Origin: Lewinellaceae bacterium
GTDB lineage: Bacteria; Bacteroidota; Bacteroidia; Chitinophagales; Saprospiraceae
Direction of reading: 5' to 3'
Assembly (NCBI GenBank): GCA_020636215.1
Contig: JACJYG010000004.1
Location: 496,001 to 560,000 of the forward strand
DNA: 64,000 bases
The notes beneath the pieces are model-generated. The model was not told the origin of the DNA. It worked only from the letters and a program-made list of their open reading frames with translations, and ran no database searches. A program made the position numbers and the translations under genes. Of this stretch, positions 1-9,166 are shown piece after piece (positions within the stretch are counted from its first letter, which is position 1; every line of letters begins with the position of its first letter).

Positions 1-33
1 GGGGCCCGTACCATAAGTGAGGCGCCCATCTCC

Positions 34-112
34 ACATTCACGCATTCTCGCATTCAGGCATTCTCGCATTCATGCATTCTCGCATTCATGCATTCTCGCA
101 TTCTCGCATTTC
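34..112. repeat. Octamer tandem array (GCATTCTC / GAATGCGA)
   Basis: About ten 8-bp units of the type GCATTCTC, GCATTCAT or GCATTCAG run up to the last base of the spacer. On the minus strand the first unit begins immediately after the TGA stop of the TonB-dependent receptor. The same octamer recurs at 26225-26376, also directly behind a stop codon. The array is seen directly; its function is unknown. Confidence 0.9.
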
Positions 113-2525
113 AAAGCTCTATCATCAAGCCAATACTCGGTATGGGCGTCCCCGAGGCATCGTTGATGCTCTTCAGCAGGTAACGCTGCTCGTTGATTGG
201 CGCGCCGGGGTTGACGATAACCGCCCCCCCAACTGGGTTGCCATCCGCGTCCAGCTCGCGGTCCAGGATGAGCTGTCGGTTTCCGACGGCATTGCCCGTA
301 ATGTTTTCGATATCGAGGAAAATATTTAAACTCCACTTGTCGAAGAACCACTTTTTGTCGATGCGGATATCGATGGCATTGCTGGCGTCATTGCGCAGGG
401 TGTTGAGTTGGTTGTAATTGGGAATACCCCGGCCGTTGACGTCCCAGTTGAGCACCAGGGAGGAAGCGTCGGAAAAGGGCGTGCCGGGCAGTCCCGACTG
501 GAAGCGCCAGTTGATGCCGGCTTCCCAGTCTTTTCCAAACTTCTTGCCCGCCGTAAGGCTTAAGATGTGGCGGGCGTCCCAGGAAGAGGGAATGAAATCG
601 CCATTCTTATCCTGAAATTCACTCCATCCCAGGGTATAGGCCAGGATACCATAGAAACCTTTAAACAAACGTTGTTGCAACAAGACTTCCATACCGTAGG
701 TGCGGCCATCGGCAAAGGGAATAGCCGGCTCATTGCCCACCACCCCAAAGTCGCCGCCCAGATTGGCCAGCGTCAGGCTATCCCGCAACAGGAATGGATA
801 GTCGTTGTAGTACTTATAATACCCTTCGATAGTGATCTTGGAGTTGGCTGCTGTGTTGAATTCAAGTCCGGCTACAATGTGCTGGTTGCGTACGAAGCGA
901 ATGCCATTATCCCGATTGACGAAACGGCCATCCTCCTGATACCCTAGAATGGTGTAGGGCGGCAACTGGTAAAATATGCCGGTATTGAAGTTGAACGACA
1001 AACGGTCGGTCAGGGCGTATGCCAGAGAAAAACGGGGGGAAAACTGATCCAGTGGGTTATTCGTCTCCTCACTATAGTCGTTGGCGTCCATTCGGAAACC
1101 GAGAGAGAGGATGAGGCGCTCGCCCAGCAATTTTCGGCTTAACTGCCCAAAGACGGCGTACTTGTTCATATTGAAAGCCGAGCTGTAATTGATCGTCTGT
1201 TGGCCGGCGGAGGTAAAAATGCGGTTGAAGGTACGGTTGTTATACTTAACGTACTCGTAACCGGCGCCGTAGTTGAGTTTGTAATCCCCCAACTTGAGCG
1301 TATGCTCGATGCGCAACTTATTCTCGATCTCCTGGGAACGGTAGCGCAGGAGGAGGTTGTCCTCTGAGCTTTCGTCATTGTTGGCGTACTTCTCGGCTTC
1401 GTTATTCAGCATGTTGCGGCTGAGCACGAACAACCAGAATCCATTCTCCGCGTAATGGCGGTACACCAGGCCATTGGTATAGTTCCACTGCGGGCTGACG
1501 GGTAGTTGGTTGAGCAGGAACTGCTGCTCTTCGGTCTCGTTGGCGTCCAGGTTAAGGGTAAACTGGTCGACGGCGCCCAGGCCGATGAAAGTCAGTTCGT
1601 TCTTTTTGTCGATCTTGTATTTTACCTTGGCCTGGAAGTCATTATAGGTGGGCAGGAACGGCAGCCCCAGCGCCTTGAAGAGGAACTGCAGATACGACCG
1701 TCGGGCAGAAGCCAGGAAGGTTACCTTATCGCCGATAGGCCCTTCCATGGTCAGGCCGATGTCGGTGGCGCTTACCATAAAGTTGCCACCAATACGGTCA
1801 TCGCGGCCATCGCGCTGCCGGAAGTTGAAGACGGAACTGAGGGCATTGCCCCGGTTGGCGGGAAAGGCGCCACTAAAGAAGTCCACCTCGCGGATGAAGT
1901 TGACGTTGATCAGGCCGACCGGGCCGCCGGAAGCCCCCTGGGTAGCGAAATGGTTGATATTGGGCACCTCCACATCATCCAGAAAGAAGCGGTTCTCGTT
2001 GGGCGCACCGCCACGGATGATCAGGTCATTTCGGAAATTGGCGGTGGTGGTTACGCCTGGCAGTGATTGGACGACCCGGGAGATGTCGCGGTTGCCGCCG
2101 GGGTTGCGCTGTATTTCCGCTACGCCGATGGTGCGCAGAGAAACAGGGCTCTCCTCTGTTTTACGGAACGGCGAGGCTTTGACGACCACCTCCTGCAGGT
2201 CTTTGATGACTTCTTCTATTTTAAAGTTCACTTCCGCCGGCTTGGCGTTAGTCACCTGTATTTCGTAGGCTGATTGATCGTTGTAGCCCACATAGCTGAC
2301 GCGCACATTATACAGGCCCGGTTGCAGGCCACTGACTTCATAGACGCCGTCGATGTCGGTGATAGCCCCTTTTTCTGTGCCTTCCACCAGTACATTGGCA
2401 AAGGGGATGGGCTCGTTATTGATGGCGTCGGTGACTTTGCCTTTGATAATGCCGGTTTGAGCATTGAGCATTGCACCGAACAAGAGGATGGTGCAAAGAG
2501 TCAGTATAATTTTTTGAAGGTTCAT
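111..2525 (-). CDS. TonB-dependent receptor with carboxypeptidase-like regulatory domain
   Basis: This is an outer-membrane active transporter, energised by TonB in this family; the substrate cannot be read from the sequence. From the chosen start (MNLQKIIL) the protein has 804 residues. It begins with a signal peptide ending in LNAQ, then a CarboxypepD_reg-like beta-sandwich (about residues 24-105, GIIKGKVTDA...), then a plug domain (about 115-235, with LIIRGG and FFLDDVEVP), then a long beta-barrel rich in aromatic and Asn residues. An ATG seven codons upstream is in frame, but it would place MPKFCSN in front of a clean signal peptide, so the internal start is preferred. It is divergent from glycerate kinase and has no SusD partner within the window. 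An octamer array follows its stop codon directly. Confidence 0.9.
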   Translation of the reverse strand: MNLQKIILTLCTILLFGAMLNAQTGIIKGKVTDAINNEPIPFANVLVEGTEKGAITDIDGVYEVSGLQPGLYNVRVSYVGYNDQSAYEIQVTNAKPAEVNFKIEEVIKDLQEVVVKASPFRKTEESPVSLRTIGVAEIQRNPGGNRDISRVVQSLPGVTTTANFRNDLIIRGGAPNENRFFLDDVEVPNINHFATQGASGGPVGLINVNFIREVDFFSGAFPANRGNALSSVFNFRQRDGRDDRIGGNFMVSATDIGLTMEGPIGDKVTFLASARRSYLQFLFKALGLPFLPTYNDFQAKVKYKIDKKNELTFIGLGAVDQFTLNLDANETEEQQFLLNQLPVSPQWNYTNGLVYRHYAENGFWLFVLSRNMLNNEAEKYANNDESSEDNLLLRYRSQEIENKLRIEHTLKLGDYKLNYGAGYEYVKYNNRTFNRIFTSAGQQTINYSSAFNMNKYAVFGQLSRKLLGERLILSLGFRMDANDYSEETNNPLDQFSPRFSLAYALTDRLSFNFNTGIFYQLPPYTILGYQEDGRFVNRDNGIRFVRNQHIVAGLEFNTAANSKITIEGYYKYYNDYPFLLRDSLTLANLGGDFGVVGNEPAIPFADGRTYGMEVLLQQRLFKGFYGILAYTLGWSEFQDKNGDFIPSSWDARHILSLTAGKKFGKDWEAGINWRFQSGLPGTPFSDASSLVLNWDVNGRGIPNYNQLNTLRNDASNAIDIRIDKKWFFDKWSLNIFLDIENITGNAVGNRQLILDRELDADGNPVGGAVIVNPGAPINEQRYLLKSINDASGTPIPSIGLMIEL

Positions 2526-2553
2526 ATTGGAACAAAATTTAGGCATTTAACAC

Positions 2554-2565
2554 GAATCGCGATTC
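2554..2565. promoter_or_regulatory. Perfect 12-bp palindrome between divergent genes
   Basis: GAATCGCGATTC is a perfect dyad in the 89-bp divergent spacer between the TonB receptor and glycerate kinase starts. Its position would suit an operator acting on one or both promoters. No regulator is identifiable, so this is only a candidate site. Confidence 0.35.
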
Positions 2566-2614
2566 AATGTTTTAGCGTACCGTCCTTTTCCTCTCAAGTC
2601 CTTATATTCATGCC

Positions 2615-3745
2615 ATGAAAATACTTATCGCCAGTGATTCTTTCAAAGATGCCTTACCGGCCCTTGAGGCATGCCAGGCTATTGCCCGTGGCATCCAACA
2701 GGCGCTTCCGGCAGCCGAGCCTATTCTTTTTCCGCTGGCCGACGGAGGGGAGGGAACGGCAGATATACTTACCTACCACAGCCGGGGTCAACGTATCGAA
2801 TTAGAAGTCAATGACCCTTTATTCCGGCCGGTACTGGCTGCTTATGGATTATCGGGAGACGGGCAAACCGCCTTCATCGAGATGGCGGCGGCTTCCGGCT
2901 TGCCATTGCTTTGGACGGAGGATCGCAACCCCTTGTACACGACTACTTTTGGTACTGGTGAGCTGATTCAGGATGCTGTAAAACGGGGCGTCCGGCGTAT
3001 ACTGCTGGGCATTGGCGGCAGCGCCACTAATGATTGCGGCATGGGTTTGGCAGCGGCGCTAGGCTACCGTTTCCTCGACGAGGGGGGGGAGGTGTTGCCG
3101 GCCACCGGCGCCAACCTGTCCAGAGTAAGCGCCATCGACAGCAGCCATGCTCGCTTTGACCAGGAGGAAGTACAGGTGGAAGTGTTATGCGATGTCGACA
3201 ACCCACTATATGGGGAAGGTGGCGCGGCATTTGTATATGCCCCGCAGAAGGGAGCCGATGAACTGACGGTAAGTGAACTGGACGCCGGCCTGCGCCATTT
3301 TGCCAAATTGCTGGAGGATAAATTCGGCCAGGATTTTGCGCACACACCCGGCGCCGGGGCAGCCGGAGGACTGGGCGCCGGAGCGATGGCATTTCTGGGC
3401 GCAAGCCTTCGGCCCGGCATTGCAGCGGTAATGGAACTATCCGGGTTTGATGCAAGATTGGCGGATGCCGATCTCGTCATTACCGGTGAAGGAAAAATTG
3501 ACCGGCAGACACTGCACGGCAAGCTGATATATGGCATCACCCGGCGGGCGCAGGCGCAGGGCGTGCCGGTTATCGCCCTCTGCGGCGCCCTGCTGGCCAG
3601 CCCGGAAGAAATTGAGGCCATCGGCCTGAAGGCCGCCTTTTGCATCCAAAACCGCCCCCTGAGCCTGGCCGAGGCGCTGCCGGAAACGGCGCTGAACCTG
3701 GAGCGGACAGCCCATCAGGTGGCATCGGTGTTAAGCATGGGGTAG
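2615..3745 (+). CDS. Glycerate kinase (GarK/GlxK family)
   Basis: This enzyme phosphorylates D-glycerate using ATP, linking glycerate or glyoxylate breakdown to glycolysis; members of this family make 2-phosphoglycerate. The 376-residue length is normal for the family. Family signatures are the N-terminal MKILIASDSFKDAL, the PLADGGEGTAD loop (about residues 42-52), the glycine-rich GIGGSATNDCGMG (about 130-142) and GEGKIDRQTLHGK near residue 290. It is cytoplasmic, with no signal peptide. It stands alone on the plus strand, divergent from the TonB receptor, with no neighbouring glycerate-forming enzyme. A TATATTCA element lies only 4 bp before the ATG, so if this is the -7 box the mRNA would be nearly leaderless (inference). 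Confidence 0.93.
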   Translation: MKILIASDSFKDALPALEACQAIARGIQQALPAAEPILFPLADGGEGTADILTYHSRGQRIELEVNDPLFRPVLAAYGLSGDGQTAFIEMAAASGLPLLWTEDRNPLYTTTFGTGELIQDAVKRGVRRILLGIGGSATNDCGMGLAAALGYRFLDEGGEVLPATGANLSRVSAIDSSHARFDQEEVQVEVLCDVDNPLYGEGGAAFVYAPQKGADELTVSELDAGLRHFAKLLEDKFGQDFAHTPGAGAAGGLGAGAMAFLGASLRPGIAAVMELSGFDARLADADLVITGEGKIDRQTLHGKLIYGITRRAQAQGVPVIALCGALLASPEEIEAIGLKAAFCIQNRPLSLAEALPETALNLERTAHQVASVLSMG

Positions 3746-3824
3746 TCATTTGTTATATTGTTATATTGTTTGGGGAAAGGGGTGCGTTATTTGGAAAAAC
3801 GATAACAATCAGTAGCGCTTTCTT

Positions 3825-4622
3825 ATGAAAAAAACCAATCTATTCTTCCTGTTTCTGACAGCGTTTTCCACGCTTCACCTCCCGGGCGCCTGGGCGCAGC
3901 CGGCGGAGTATTTCTTCGGCAAGCGGCACAGCCTGGAGATCGGGGCCAACCTTTTCTTCTCCCCGGCGGCGGAAACGACGAATCTTTCTACTGTTCCTGA
4001 AGGGGCTTCCGTGGAATCACGGGCTTTCCCCGGACTGGGGCTATCGCTGTACTACCGCTTCGCTTTCCACCCGCGCTGGTGGGTGGAAGCCGGGGGCGGC
4101 GGAGGGGTTTATTCCTTTGCCTGGCGCGTTAGTGCTTCGGCGGAATTACTGGGCAAGAGCCGGGGGTTGGAATCCACGACCCTCGTGTTCAACGATGGGG
4201 CGCATGCTTTCGGAAGGCTGGGGGTTTTTCGCAGTTTCCCCATCGGACAGGAAGGCCTGCTGGCGGTTGGCGCCGGCGGGCAGGCCGTCTATTTCGCGGA
4301 AGGATTCTCCTCCTCCGGCATCGGCGTGCCGGGAGACATTCCGGCGCCGACTCCCGTCAGAGACCTGGACTTTATTGTCAATGCGGATTATGGCGCCGAT
4401 GCCGGCGTAGATCTTTTTCCGGCCGCTTTCCTCTCGGTAAATTATCAGCACCGGATCTATCCCTGGCTGGCGGCATCCATTGCAATGGATGGCGTTTACG
4501 CATCTGACTATCCGGCCAAAGGGGATTATCTCCTCAAAGGAAACGGACAGGGCCTAATCGGCGCCTTTGAAAAACGGTATGCCCACGTTGGGTTGCGGGT
4601 TGGATTTGCTGTAAACCTGTAG
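3825..4622 (+). CDS. Predicted outer-membrane beta-barrel protein, unknown role
   Basis: The 265-residue protein has a signal peptide (MKKTNLFFLFLTAFST... cut near AWAQ) and then alternating hydrophobic and polar stretches rich in Gly, Phe and Tyr. It ends in a beta-strand-like segment with hydrophobic C-terminal residues (VGLRVGFAVNL), typical of small outer-membrane barrels. I do not recognise a named family. It is convergent with the vWA protein gene: the stop codons are separated by 2 bp. The coding region lies on a GC-rich stretch with many GGCGCC-like codons, as in its neighbours. An OmpA-like or porin-like fold is the most likely alternative label; the role is not inferable. Confidence 0.7.
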   Translation: MKKTNLFFLFLTAFSTLHLPGAWAQPAEYFFGKRHSLEIGANLFFSPAAETTNLSTVPEGASVESRAFPGLGLSLYYRFAFHPRWWVEAGGGGGVYSFAWRVSASAELLGKSRGLESTTLVFNDGAHAFGRLGVFRSFPIGQEGLLAVGAGGQAVYFAEGFSSSGIGVPGDIPAPTPVRDLDFIVNADYGADAGVDLFPAAFLSVNYQHRIYPWLAASIAMDGVYASDYPAKGDYLLKGNGQGLIGAFEKRYAHVGLRVGFAVNL

Positions 4623-4624
4623 CA

Positions 4625-6043
4625 TTACCATTCCACATTCTTTTCCACCGTTTGCCCCTTTTTCACTTCGGCCTCAAAGCTGGCTTTCCCCTGCCCTTTG
4701 ATCTGTTCGACTTCCACATTGTATGTACCAGTGGCCAGTTCGAAGTGCTTGGGGTTGCTTTTCTCATGGGCATAGGTCCTACCTTGGGCCACCGCCTGTT
4801 TTTCTCCGGGCCGGGTAACGCGCACGATTGCGTCAACCAGCCCGGAGGCATTGCGCACGCCTACTACGAGCGTTCCGCTTTCGAACTCATGGCTGACATC
4901 CACCCGCTCATTGCCTTTTACCTGGATGTTTTTGGCCACCACCTTTTCCGCGCCTTTAACCTCCATGGAACCTATTTCCAGGGTATAAGTTCCGGCGGTA
5001 AGGGTAAACACTTTGGGGTTACTGCTTGCCGATTGGTAGGAACGGCCGGCAGCAACCGCCGGGCCGCCTTCCGGGCGAAAGACATTCAAGGTGGCGTCGC
5101 TTAGCCCGCCATTACGGGTTACGCCTACAGCCAGTTCGCCGGTTGAGAAATCAGCCACATACTTAATAGTGTCGCCCTCGGCTATATTGGCTTCAAAGGA
5201 TTGCCTGTTTTCGCCTTTCATCCTGATGGCGTCTATGGTCACCTGATAAACCCCCTGGGGAAGGCGGATGAGCCGCGGGTTTGTCTCCGGGGCTTCATAA
5301 GTGCGGCCGCCTGCGGCCCATTTGCCATTTTCATTGGCCACATGAACAGAGAGGTCTGTCAGTTTCCCGTTTTTCACACCTTTCACCAATAGGAAGCCGC
5401 CGGTGGTATCCAGGGGTGTTTCTACTGCTTGTTGCAAGGCATTGCGGAGTGATTCACTGTCTTTAGCATCAAAGTACAACCCTCCGGCAGCCTGGGCAAT
5501 GCATTCCAGTTGCGCTACATTTTCTTCTTCCAGCCCGAAGCCGACAACGTGAATAACCAGGGGCAACCCCTGCTCTCGCGCCAGGCGGGCCGCCTCACAG
5601 GGGTCAGCGCCGCAGGTTTCCAGGCCATCGCTTACTAAAATAACAGTGGTGGCCGTCCGGGAATCGCCGATGAGCGCAAAAGCTTCTTTCAGAGAAGCTG
5701 TAACAGGCGTTTTGCCGGTGGGGTTCAGCGCCTGCAATTTTTCCATCACTTCAGCTTTATTGACCGGGGCCATTGGCGCCAACAACTCTATATCCTGGCA
5801 GTCGTCTTTACGGCGGTGGCCGTAAGCGATAAGCGCCAGGTGGGCCGTTGGCGGGAGATTGTCCAGCATTTGTCCGACAGATTGCCGGGCAATATTAATC
5901 TTGAAATCACCGCCCACCTTAGCCCACATGGAACCGGAGGCGTCAAGTATGAGCAAAATATCCTGTGTGCTGGTTTTTTCCTGAGCAAAAAGAGAAGAAA
6001 TACAAAATAGAAAGCACACGCTTAAGAAGGGCAACCGGTTCAT
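4625..6043 (-). CDS. Secreted vWA-domain protein with three C-terminal repeats
   Basis: A signal peptide (residues 1-20, ending SSLFA) precedes a von Willebrand factor type A domain (about 28-200). The metal-ion site is intact: DASGSM at 34-39, Thr near 112-115 and Asp139 (VSDG). Three repeats of roughly 85 residues follow (about 214-300, 300-388, 388-472). Each carries a G-x-L-x-V-G-V strand, a GRTY or GRSY motif, SNPK or TNPR, and a TGTY or AGTY strand, ending in a charged strand. These resemble small beta-sandwich adhesion modules. The N-terminal part resembles secreted vWA proteins of the YfbK/BatA kind, but without membrane helices. The likely role is divalent-cation-dependent binding in the periplasm or at the surface (inference). 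A TATCTTTG box lies 25 bp upstream of the ATG. Confidence 0.82.
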   Translation of the reverse strand: MNRLPFLSVCFLFCISSLFAQEKTSTQDILLILDASGSMWAKVGGDFKINIARQSVGQMLDNLPPTAHLALIAYGHRRKDDCQDIELLAPMAPVNKAEVMEKLQALNPTGKTPVTASLKEAFALIGDSRTATTVILVSDGLETCGADPCEAARLAREQGLPLVIHVVGFGLEEENVAQLECIAQAAGGLYFDAKDSESLRNALQQAVETPLDTTGGFLLVKGVKNGKLTDLSVHVANENGKWAAGGRTYEAPETNPRLIRLPQGVYQVTIDAIRMKGENRQSFEANIAEGDTIKYVADFSTGELAVGVTRNGGLSDATLNVFRPEGGPAVAAGRSYQSASSNPKVFTLTAGTYTLEIGSMEVKGAEKVVAKNIQVKGNERVDVSHEFESGTLVVGVRNASGLVDAIVRVTRPGEKQAVAQGRTYAHEKSNPKHFELATGTYNVEVEQIKGQGKASFEAEVKKGQTVEKNVEW

Positions 6044-6067
6044 ATTATCAGGTTTTAGGTTCTTCCC

Positions 6068-6075
6068 AAAGATAC
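6068..6075 (-). promoter_or_regulatory. Bacteroidota -7 box (TATCTTTG) for vWA gene
   Basis: TATCTTTG on the minus strand matches the Bacteroidota TAnnTTTG element exactly and lies 25 bp before the ATG at 6043. No TTG is present at the usual -33 distance, so only the -7 half is supported. Confidence 0.55.
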
Positions 6076-6224
6076 ATTTTTATGCCTTTTCACGGGAATA
6101 GTCCCTATATTTAACTCCCTGGCGCCGAAACGCTTTCCAATGCCCGAAGTGCCGAACTGTTTTGCCTGAGTGCTGATGCGAAGCAAAGCTCAGGGAAAAC
6201 CGCCCGTAAACACAACTACCCAAC

Positions 6225-7169
6225 ATGTACCAACACCACATCACCCCCTTCGGAACCCACGGCCGGCATGAGCTCCATGATACCGATACCGGCAACCTGC
6301 TGTCCATCGTTCCTGCCTTCGGCGGCTGCATCCTGGACATCCGGCTGCAGGGCCATTCCATACTGGACGGTTACAAAGACGCCACGGAGATGGGCATCAA
6401 CCGTTGGGCCAAAAACCTGCTGCTCTTCCCTTTCCCCAACCGCCTGAGGGACGGCCGCTACCAATGGGACGGTAAGGCCTACCAATTCCCCATCAATGAC
6501 GGGGCGACCGGCAACGCCCTGCATGGGTTCCCTCCGCAGGAACAGGCCCTGGAGGTGACGGAGGTGGTGACGGAAGCGGGCTGGGCCAGCATTCGCTGCA
6601 CTTATGATTACGACGCGCGTTTCGAGTACTATCCCTTCCCTTTTACCCTTGATTTTGAAGTACGCATAAGCAATCCGGGCAGCATACAGGCCATGCTCAG
6701 GGTACGGAACGACGATCGTTATTCCATCCCATTCGGCATGGGCTGGCATCCGTATTTCCAGTTGGGGGATACCGTCGATGAGCTGGCCCTTGAGGTGCCG
6801 CCCTGTGAAATGGTGGGCATCGACCAGGCGATGATCCCTACGGGGCGGCAGTACGAGTATACTACTTTCACCCAAGCCCGCCGGATCGGGCCGGAAGTGC
6901 TGGACAACTGCTTTGCCCTTCGGCAGCAAAGCGGCCGGGTAGCGCTCTTGTTGTCGGGCGCCAAGGGCGAGCTGCGGTACTGGCAGGAAACGGGGCCGGG
7001 CAAGTTCGGCTATTTACAGCTCTTCACGCCGCCCCACCGCCGCTCGCTGGCGATAGAGCCCATGAGTTGCAATATCGATGCCTTCAACAATGGGGAAGGA
7101 TTGTTACGACTGGAGGCGGGGCAGGAAGCCACCGCTCGTTTCGGTTTTGACTTCAGCGCAAAAAAATAG
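6225..7169 (+). CDS. Aldose 1-epimerase (mutarotase) family protein
   Basis: The 314-residue cytoplasmic protein belongs to the GalM-like superfamily, which interconverts alpha and beta anomers of aldoses; some members act on hexose 6-phosphates. Visible active-site elements are Asn72-Arg73 (PNRLRDG), His100 (ALHGF), the catalytic base region His175 (GMGWHPYF), Asp227 (LDNCF) and Glu278 (AIEPMSC). All match the GalM catalytic set. The overall length fits (GalM is about 340 residues). It is convergent with rpoD, and a hairpin terminator lies between the two genes. The exact sugar cannot be decided; general aldose epimerase is the safest label. Confidence 0.85.
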   Translation: MYQHHITPFGTHGRHELHDTDTGNLLSIVPAFGGCILDIRLQGHSILDGYKDATEMGINRWAKNLLLFPFPNRLRDGRYQWDGKAYQFPINDGATGNALHGFPPQEQALEVTEVVTEAGWASIRCTYDYDARFEYYPFPFTLDFEVRISNPGSIQAMLRVRNDDRYSIPFGMGWHPYFQLGDTVDELALEVPPCEMVGIDQAMIPTGRQYEYTTFTQARRIGPEVLDNCFALRQQSGRVALLLSGAKGELRYWQETGPGKFGYLQLFTPPHRRSLAIEPMSCNIDAFNNGEGLLRLEAGQEATARFGFDFSAKK

Positions 7170-7196
7170 CCGGAGAGCTATTCACCACTCCGGCTA
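7160..7196 (-). terminator. Intrinsic terminator of rpoD (overlaps convergent gene end)
   Basis: A 9-bp perfect stem (TAGCCGGAG 7167-7175 with CTCCGGCTA 7188-7196) is followed on the minus strand by seven T residues. The T tract corresponds to the Lys codons and flanking bases at the end of the convergent epimerase gene. On the plus strand the hairpin follows the epimerase stop but lacks a good T tail. Confidence 0.85.
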
Positions 7197-7264
7197 TAAT
7201 TCTTAAAACTATTATTTTTTCAGTACCTTTTCTATAACAAATTGTCGGTTTCGACAACCATAAC

Positions 7265-8134
7265 TTAAGCCCCGAGATAGGACTTCAGCAATTTGCTTCG
7301 GTTGGCGGAGCGCAATTTATTGATAGCCTTGTCTTTAATCTGGCGGACCCGTTCGCGTGTCAGGCCAAATTTTTCACCAATATCTTCCAGCGACATGGGG
7401 TGTTCCACACCAATGCCGAAATACAGTTTGATGACATCGCACTGCCGGTCGGTCAGGGTGCTAAGGGAGCGTTCGATCTCTTTGCGGAGTGATTCCAGGT
7501 AATCGAGAGCGGAATCCGTTTCAGGAGTGCTGCTGTTTTCCAACACATCGAGCAGGGAGTTATCCTCCCCTTCCACGAAGGGGGCATCCATAGAAACGTG
7601 GCGGGCGGCAACGCCCAGAGTTGTTTCCACTTCTTCAGTAGGAATTTCGAGCATTTCCGCCAGTTCCTCAGCGGAGGGCTCGCGCTCGTATTCTTGTTCC
7701 AGCTCGGAAAAAGCTTTATTGATCTTATTCAGGGAACCGACCTTGTTGAGGGGCAAGCGCACAATACGAGACTGCTCGGCTAAAGCCTGGAGGATAGACT
7801 GGCGAATCCACCATACGGCATAGGAGATAAATTTGAACCCGCGTGTTTCGTCGAAACGCTGGGCAGCTTTTATGAGGCCCAGGTTGCCTTCGTTGATAAG
7901 GTCACTAAGGGATAAACCCTGATTTTGGTATTGCTTCGCTACAGAAACGACGAAGCGAAGGTTGGCTTTGGTAAGCTTTTCCAGAGCAGCTTGATCACCT
8001 TGTTTGATCCGTTTGGCCAGTTCCACTTCCTCTTCCGGCGTCAGGAGGTCCACTTTCCCGATTTCCTGCAGGTACTTTTCCAGGGATTGGCTTTCCCGGT
8101 TGGTAATAGATTTTGTAATCTTAAGCTGTCTCAT
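7265..8134 (-). CDS. rpoD: RNA polymerase primary sigma factor RpoD/SigA
   Basis: This is the housekeeping sigma factor that directs RNA polymerase to promoters. It has 289 residues, the short form typical of Bacteroidota, lacking region 1.1 and the long non-conserved insert. Regions visible in order: 1.2 (YLQEIGKVDLLTPEEE), 2.1-2.2 (LIQGN-like SDLINEGNLGLIKAA), 2.3-2.4 (GFKFISYAVWWIRQSI), 3, and 4.2 with its helix-turn-helix (MSLEDIGEKFGLTRERVRQI). It is monocistronic and convergent with the epimerase gene, ending at a strong terminator. A 627-bp upstream spacer separates it from the next gene, consistent with an extensive regulatory region. Confidence 0.97.
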   Translation of the reverse strand: MRQLKITKSITNRESQSLEKYLQEIGKVDLLTPEEEVELAKRIKQGDQAALEKLTKANLRFVVSVAKQYQNQGLSLSDLINEGNLGLIKAAQRFDETRGFKFISYAVWWIRQSILQALAEQSRIVRLPLNKVGSLNKINKAFSELEQEYEREPSAEELAEMLEIPTEEVETTLGVAARHVSMDAPFVEGEDNSLLDVLENSSTPETDSALDYLESLRKEIERSLSTLTDRQCDVIKLYFGIGVEHPMSLEDIGEKFGLTRERVRQIKDKAINKLRSANRSKLLKSYLGA

Positions 8135-8761
8135 GTACGCGAATAGTTTTTTAGTTTGAAATGTTGAAAATCAAATGAAATGAAAGCGGGTTACTAGGGA
8201 GGATATGACGGGATCGTTGATGGTATTGTTTACAGCAGTAGCCGCTTGAGATTTCTTTAATCGTTATGCTACACACTGTCGTTTTGATGCCCTTTTGGTT
8301 AAGAAATACAGCCCACAAAAATAAGGGAAAATCCCATTCAAGTCAAGGGCTTTATAATATTATAGCTGAACACGGTAAAAACACCTTCTGGGGTCAAAAA
8401 GTTCCCCGAGTTCAACTAAACGCCAATGAAAAAAAGGCATAGCTGATAATTCCGGGGCGTTTTGACCCGACCAATTCCTGTTTGGCGGAAGGGGTATTAC
8501 ACCCTATTTTCAATGGCATTATTCAGATAGGCGCTTCCGGCTATGCAGCTAAAATATATAGAGCAAGTCATTTTTTGGAAAAATCATTTTTTTCTTTTTT
8601 ATTGTGGGGCATCATCCTGGCCTACAACCTGCTTGCCTTTGCCCTTTCACCAAAATAATGGCAGTTGGTTTCGGGAAGCGGCCTGTATCCTAATGGTATT
8701 CCCTAGTGGATAGGGCTGCCCTTGTTTGGTGCAAAGAACTGTATATTAAGCAAAATCAAGT
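8135..8761. other. 627-bp spacer, no gene seen
   Basis: This is the divergent spacer between rpoD and the START-like gene. It is AT-rich with several T tracts (for example around 8570-8600). I see no convincing ORF, tRNA, hairpin terminator or repeat in it. Confidence 0.5.
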
Positions 8762-9142
8762 ATGGAAAGAGTAAAGTTTGATTTGGAATTTATCTTCCGG
8801 GCCTCTCCCACCATACTCTATACCTTTTTGACCACTCCCGCCTGCCTAGTCCGCTGGTTCTGCGATGAAGTGGACATTCAGGGGACCACCTATACCTTCT
8901 TCTGGAGCGGTTCAGAAGAGGTTGCTGAAATCCTGGAAGATATAGAAGACGAACGAATCCGCTTCCGATGGCTGGAAGCCGAGAGTAAGGAAGAATACCT
9001 GGAATTCGATATTTCCCAGTCCCCGGTCACTGGCGAAACGATACTGGTGATCACTGATTTCTGTGACAAAGACGAACTGGAAGACCAAAAACAACTCTGG
9101 GAAAGCCAGATGCAGGAATTGAAAAAGGAAACCGGAGGGTAA
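8762..9142 (+). CDS. START-like (SRPBCC fold) domain protein
   Basis: The 126-residue cytoplasmic protein begins MERVKFDLEFIFRASP and shows the pattern of the small START-like family common in Bacteroidota: an N-terminal strand, a helix with SPTILYTFLTTP, YTFFWSGSEE, an acidic centre (EDIEDERIRFRW) and a C-terminal helix (ELEDQKQLWESQMQEL). Proteins of this fold bind hydrophobic ligands in a helix-grip cavity; this subgroup has no assigned ligand. The stop is 24 bp before the nuclease gene on the same strand, so the two are probably co-transcribed. The AHSA1-type label would also be acceptable. Confidence 0.82.
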   Translation: MERVKFDLEFIFRASPTILYTFLTTPACLVRWFCDEVDIQGTTYTFFWSGSEEVAEILEDIEDERIRFRWLEAESKEEYLEFDISQSPVTGETILVITDFCDKDELEDQKQLWESQMQELKKETGG

Positions 9143-9166
9143 GCGCCAATTCTAAACCAGGAAAGC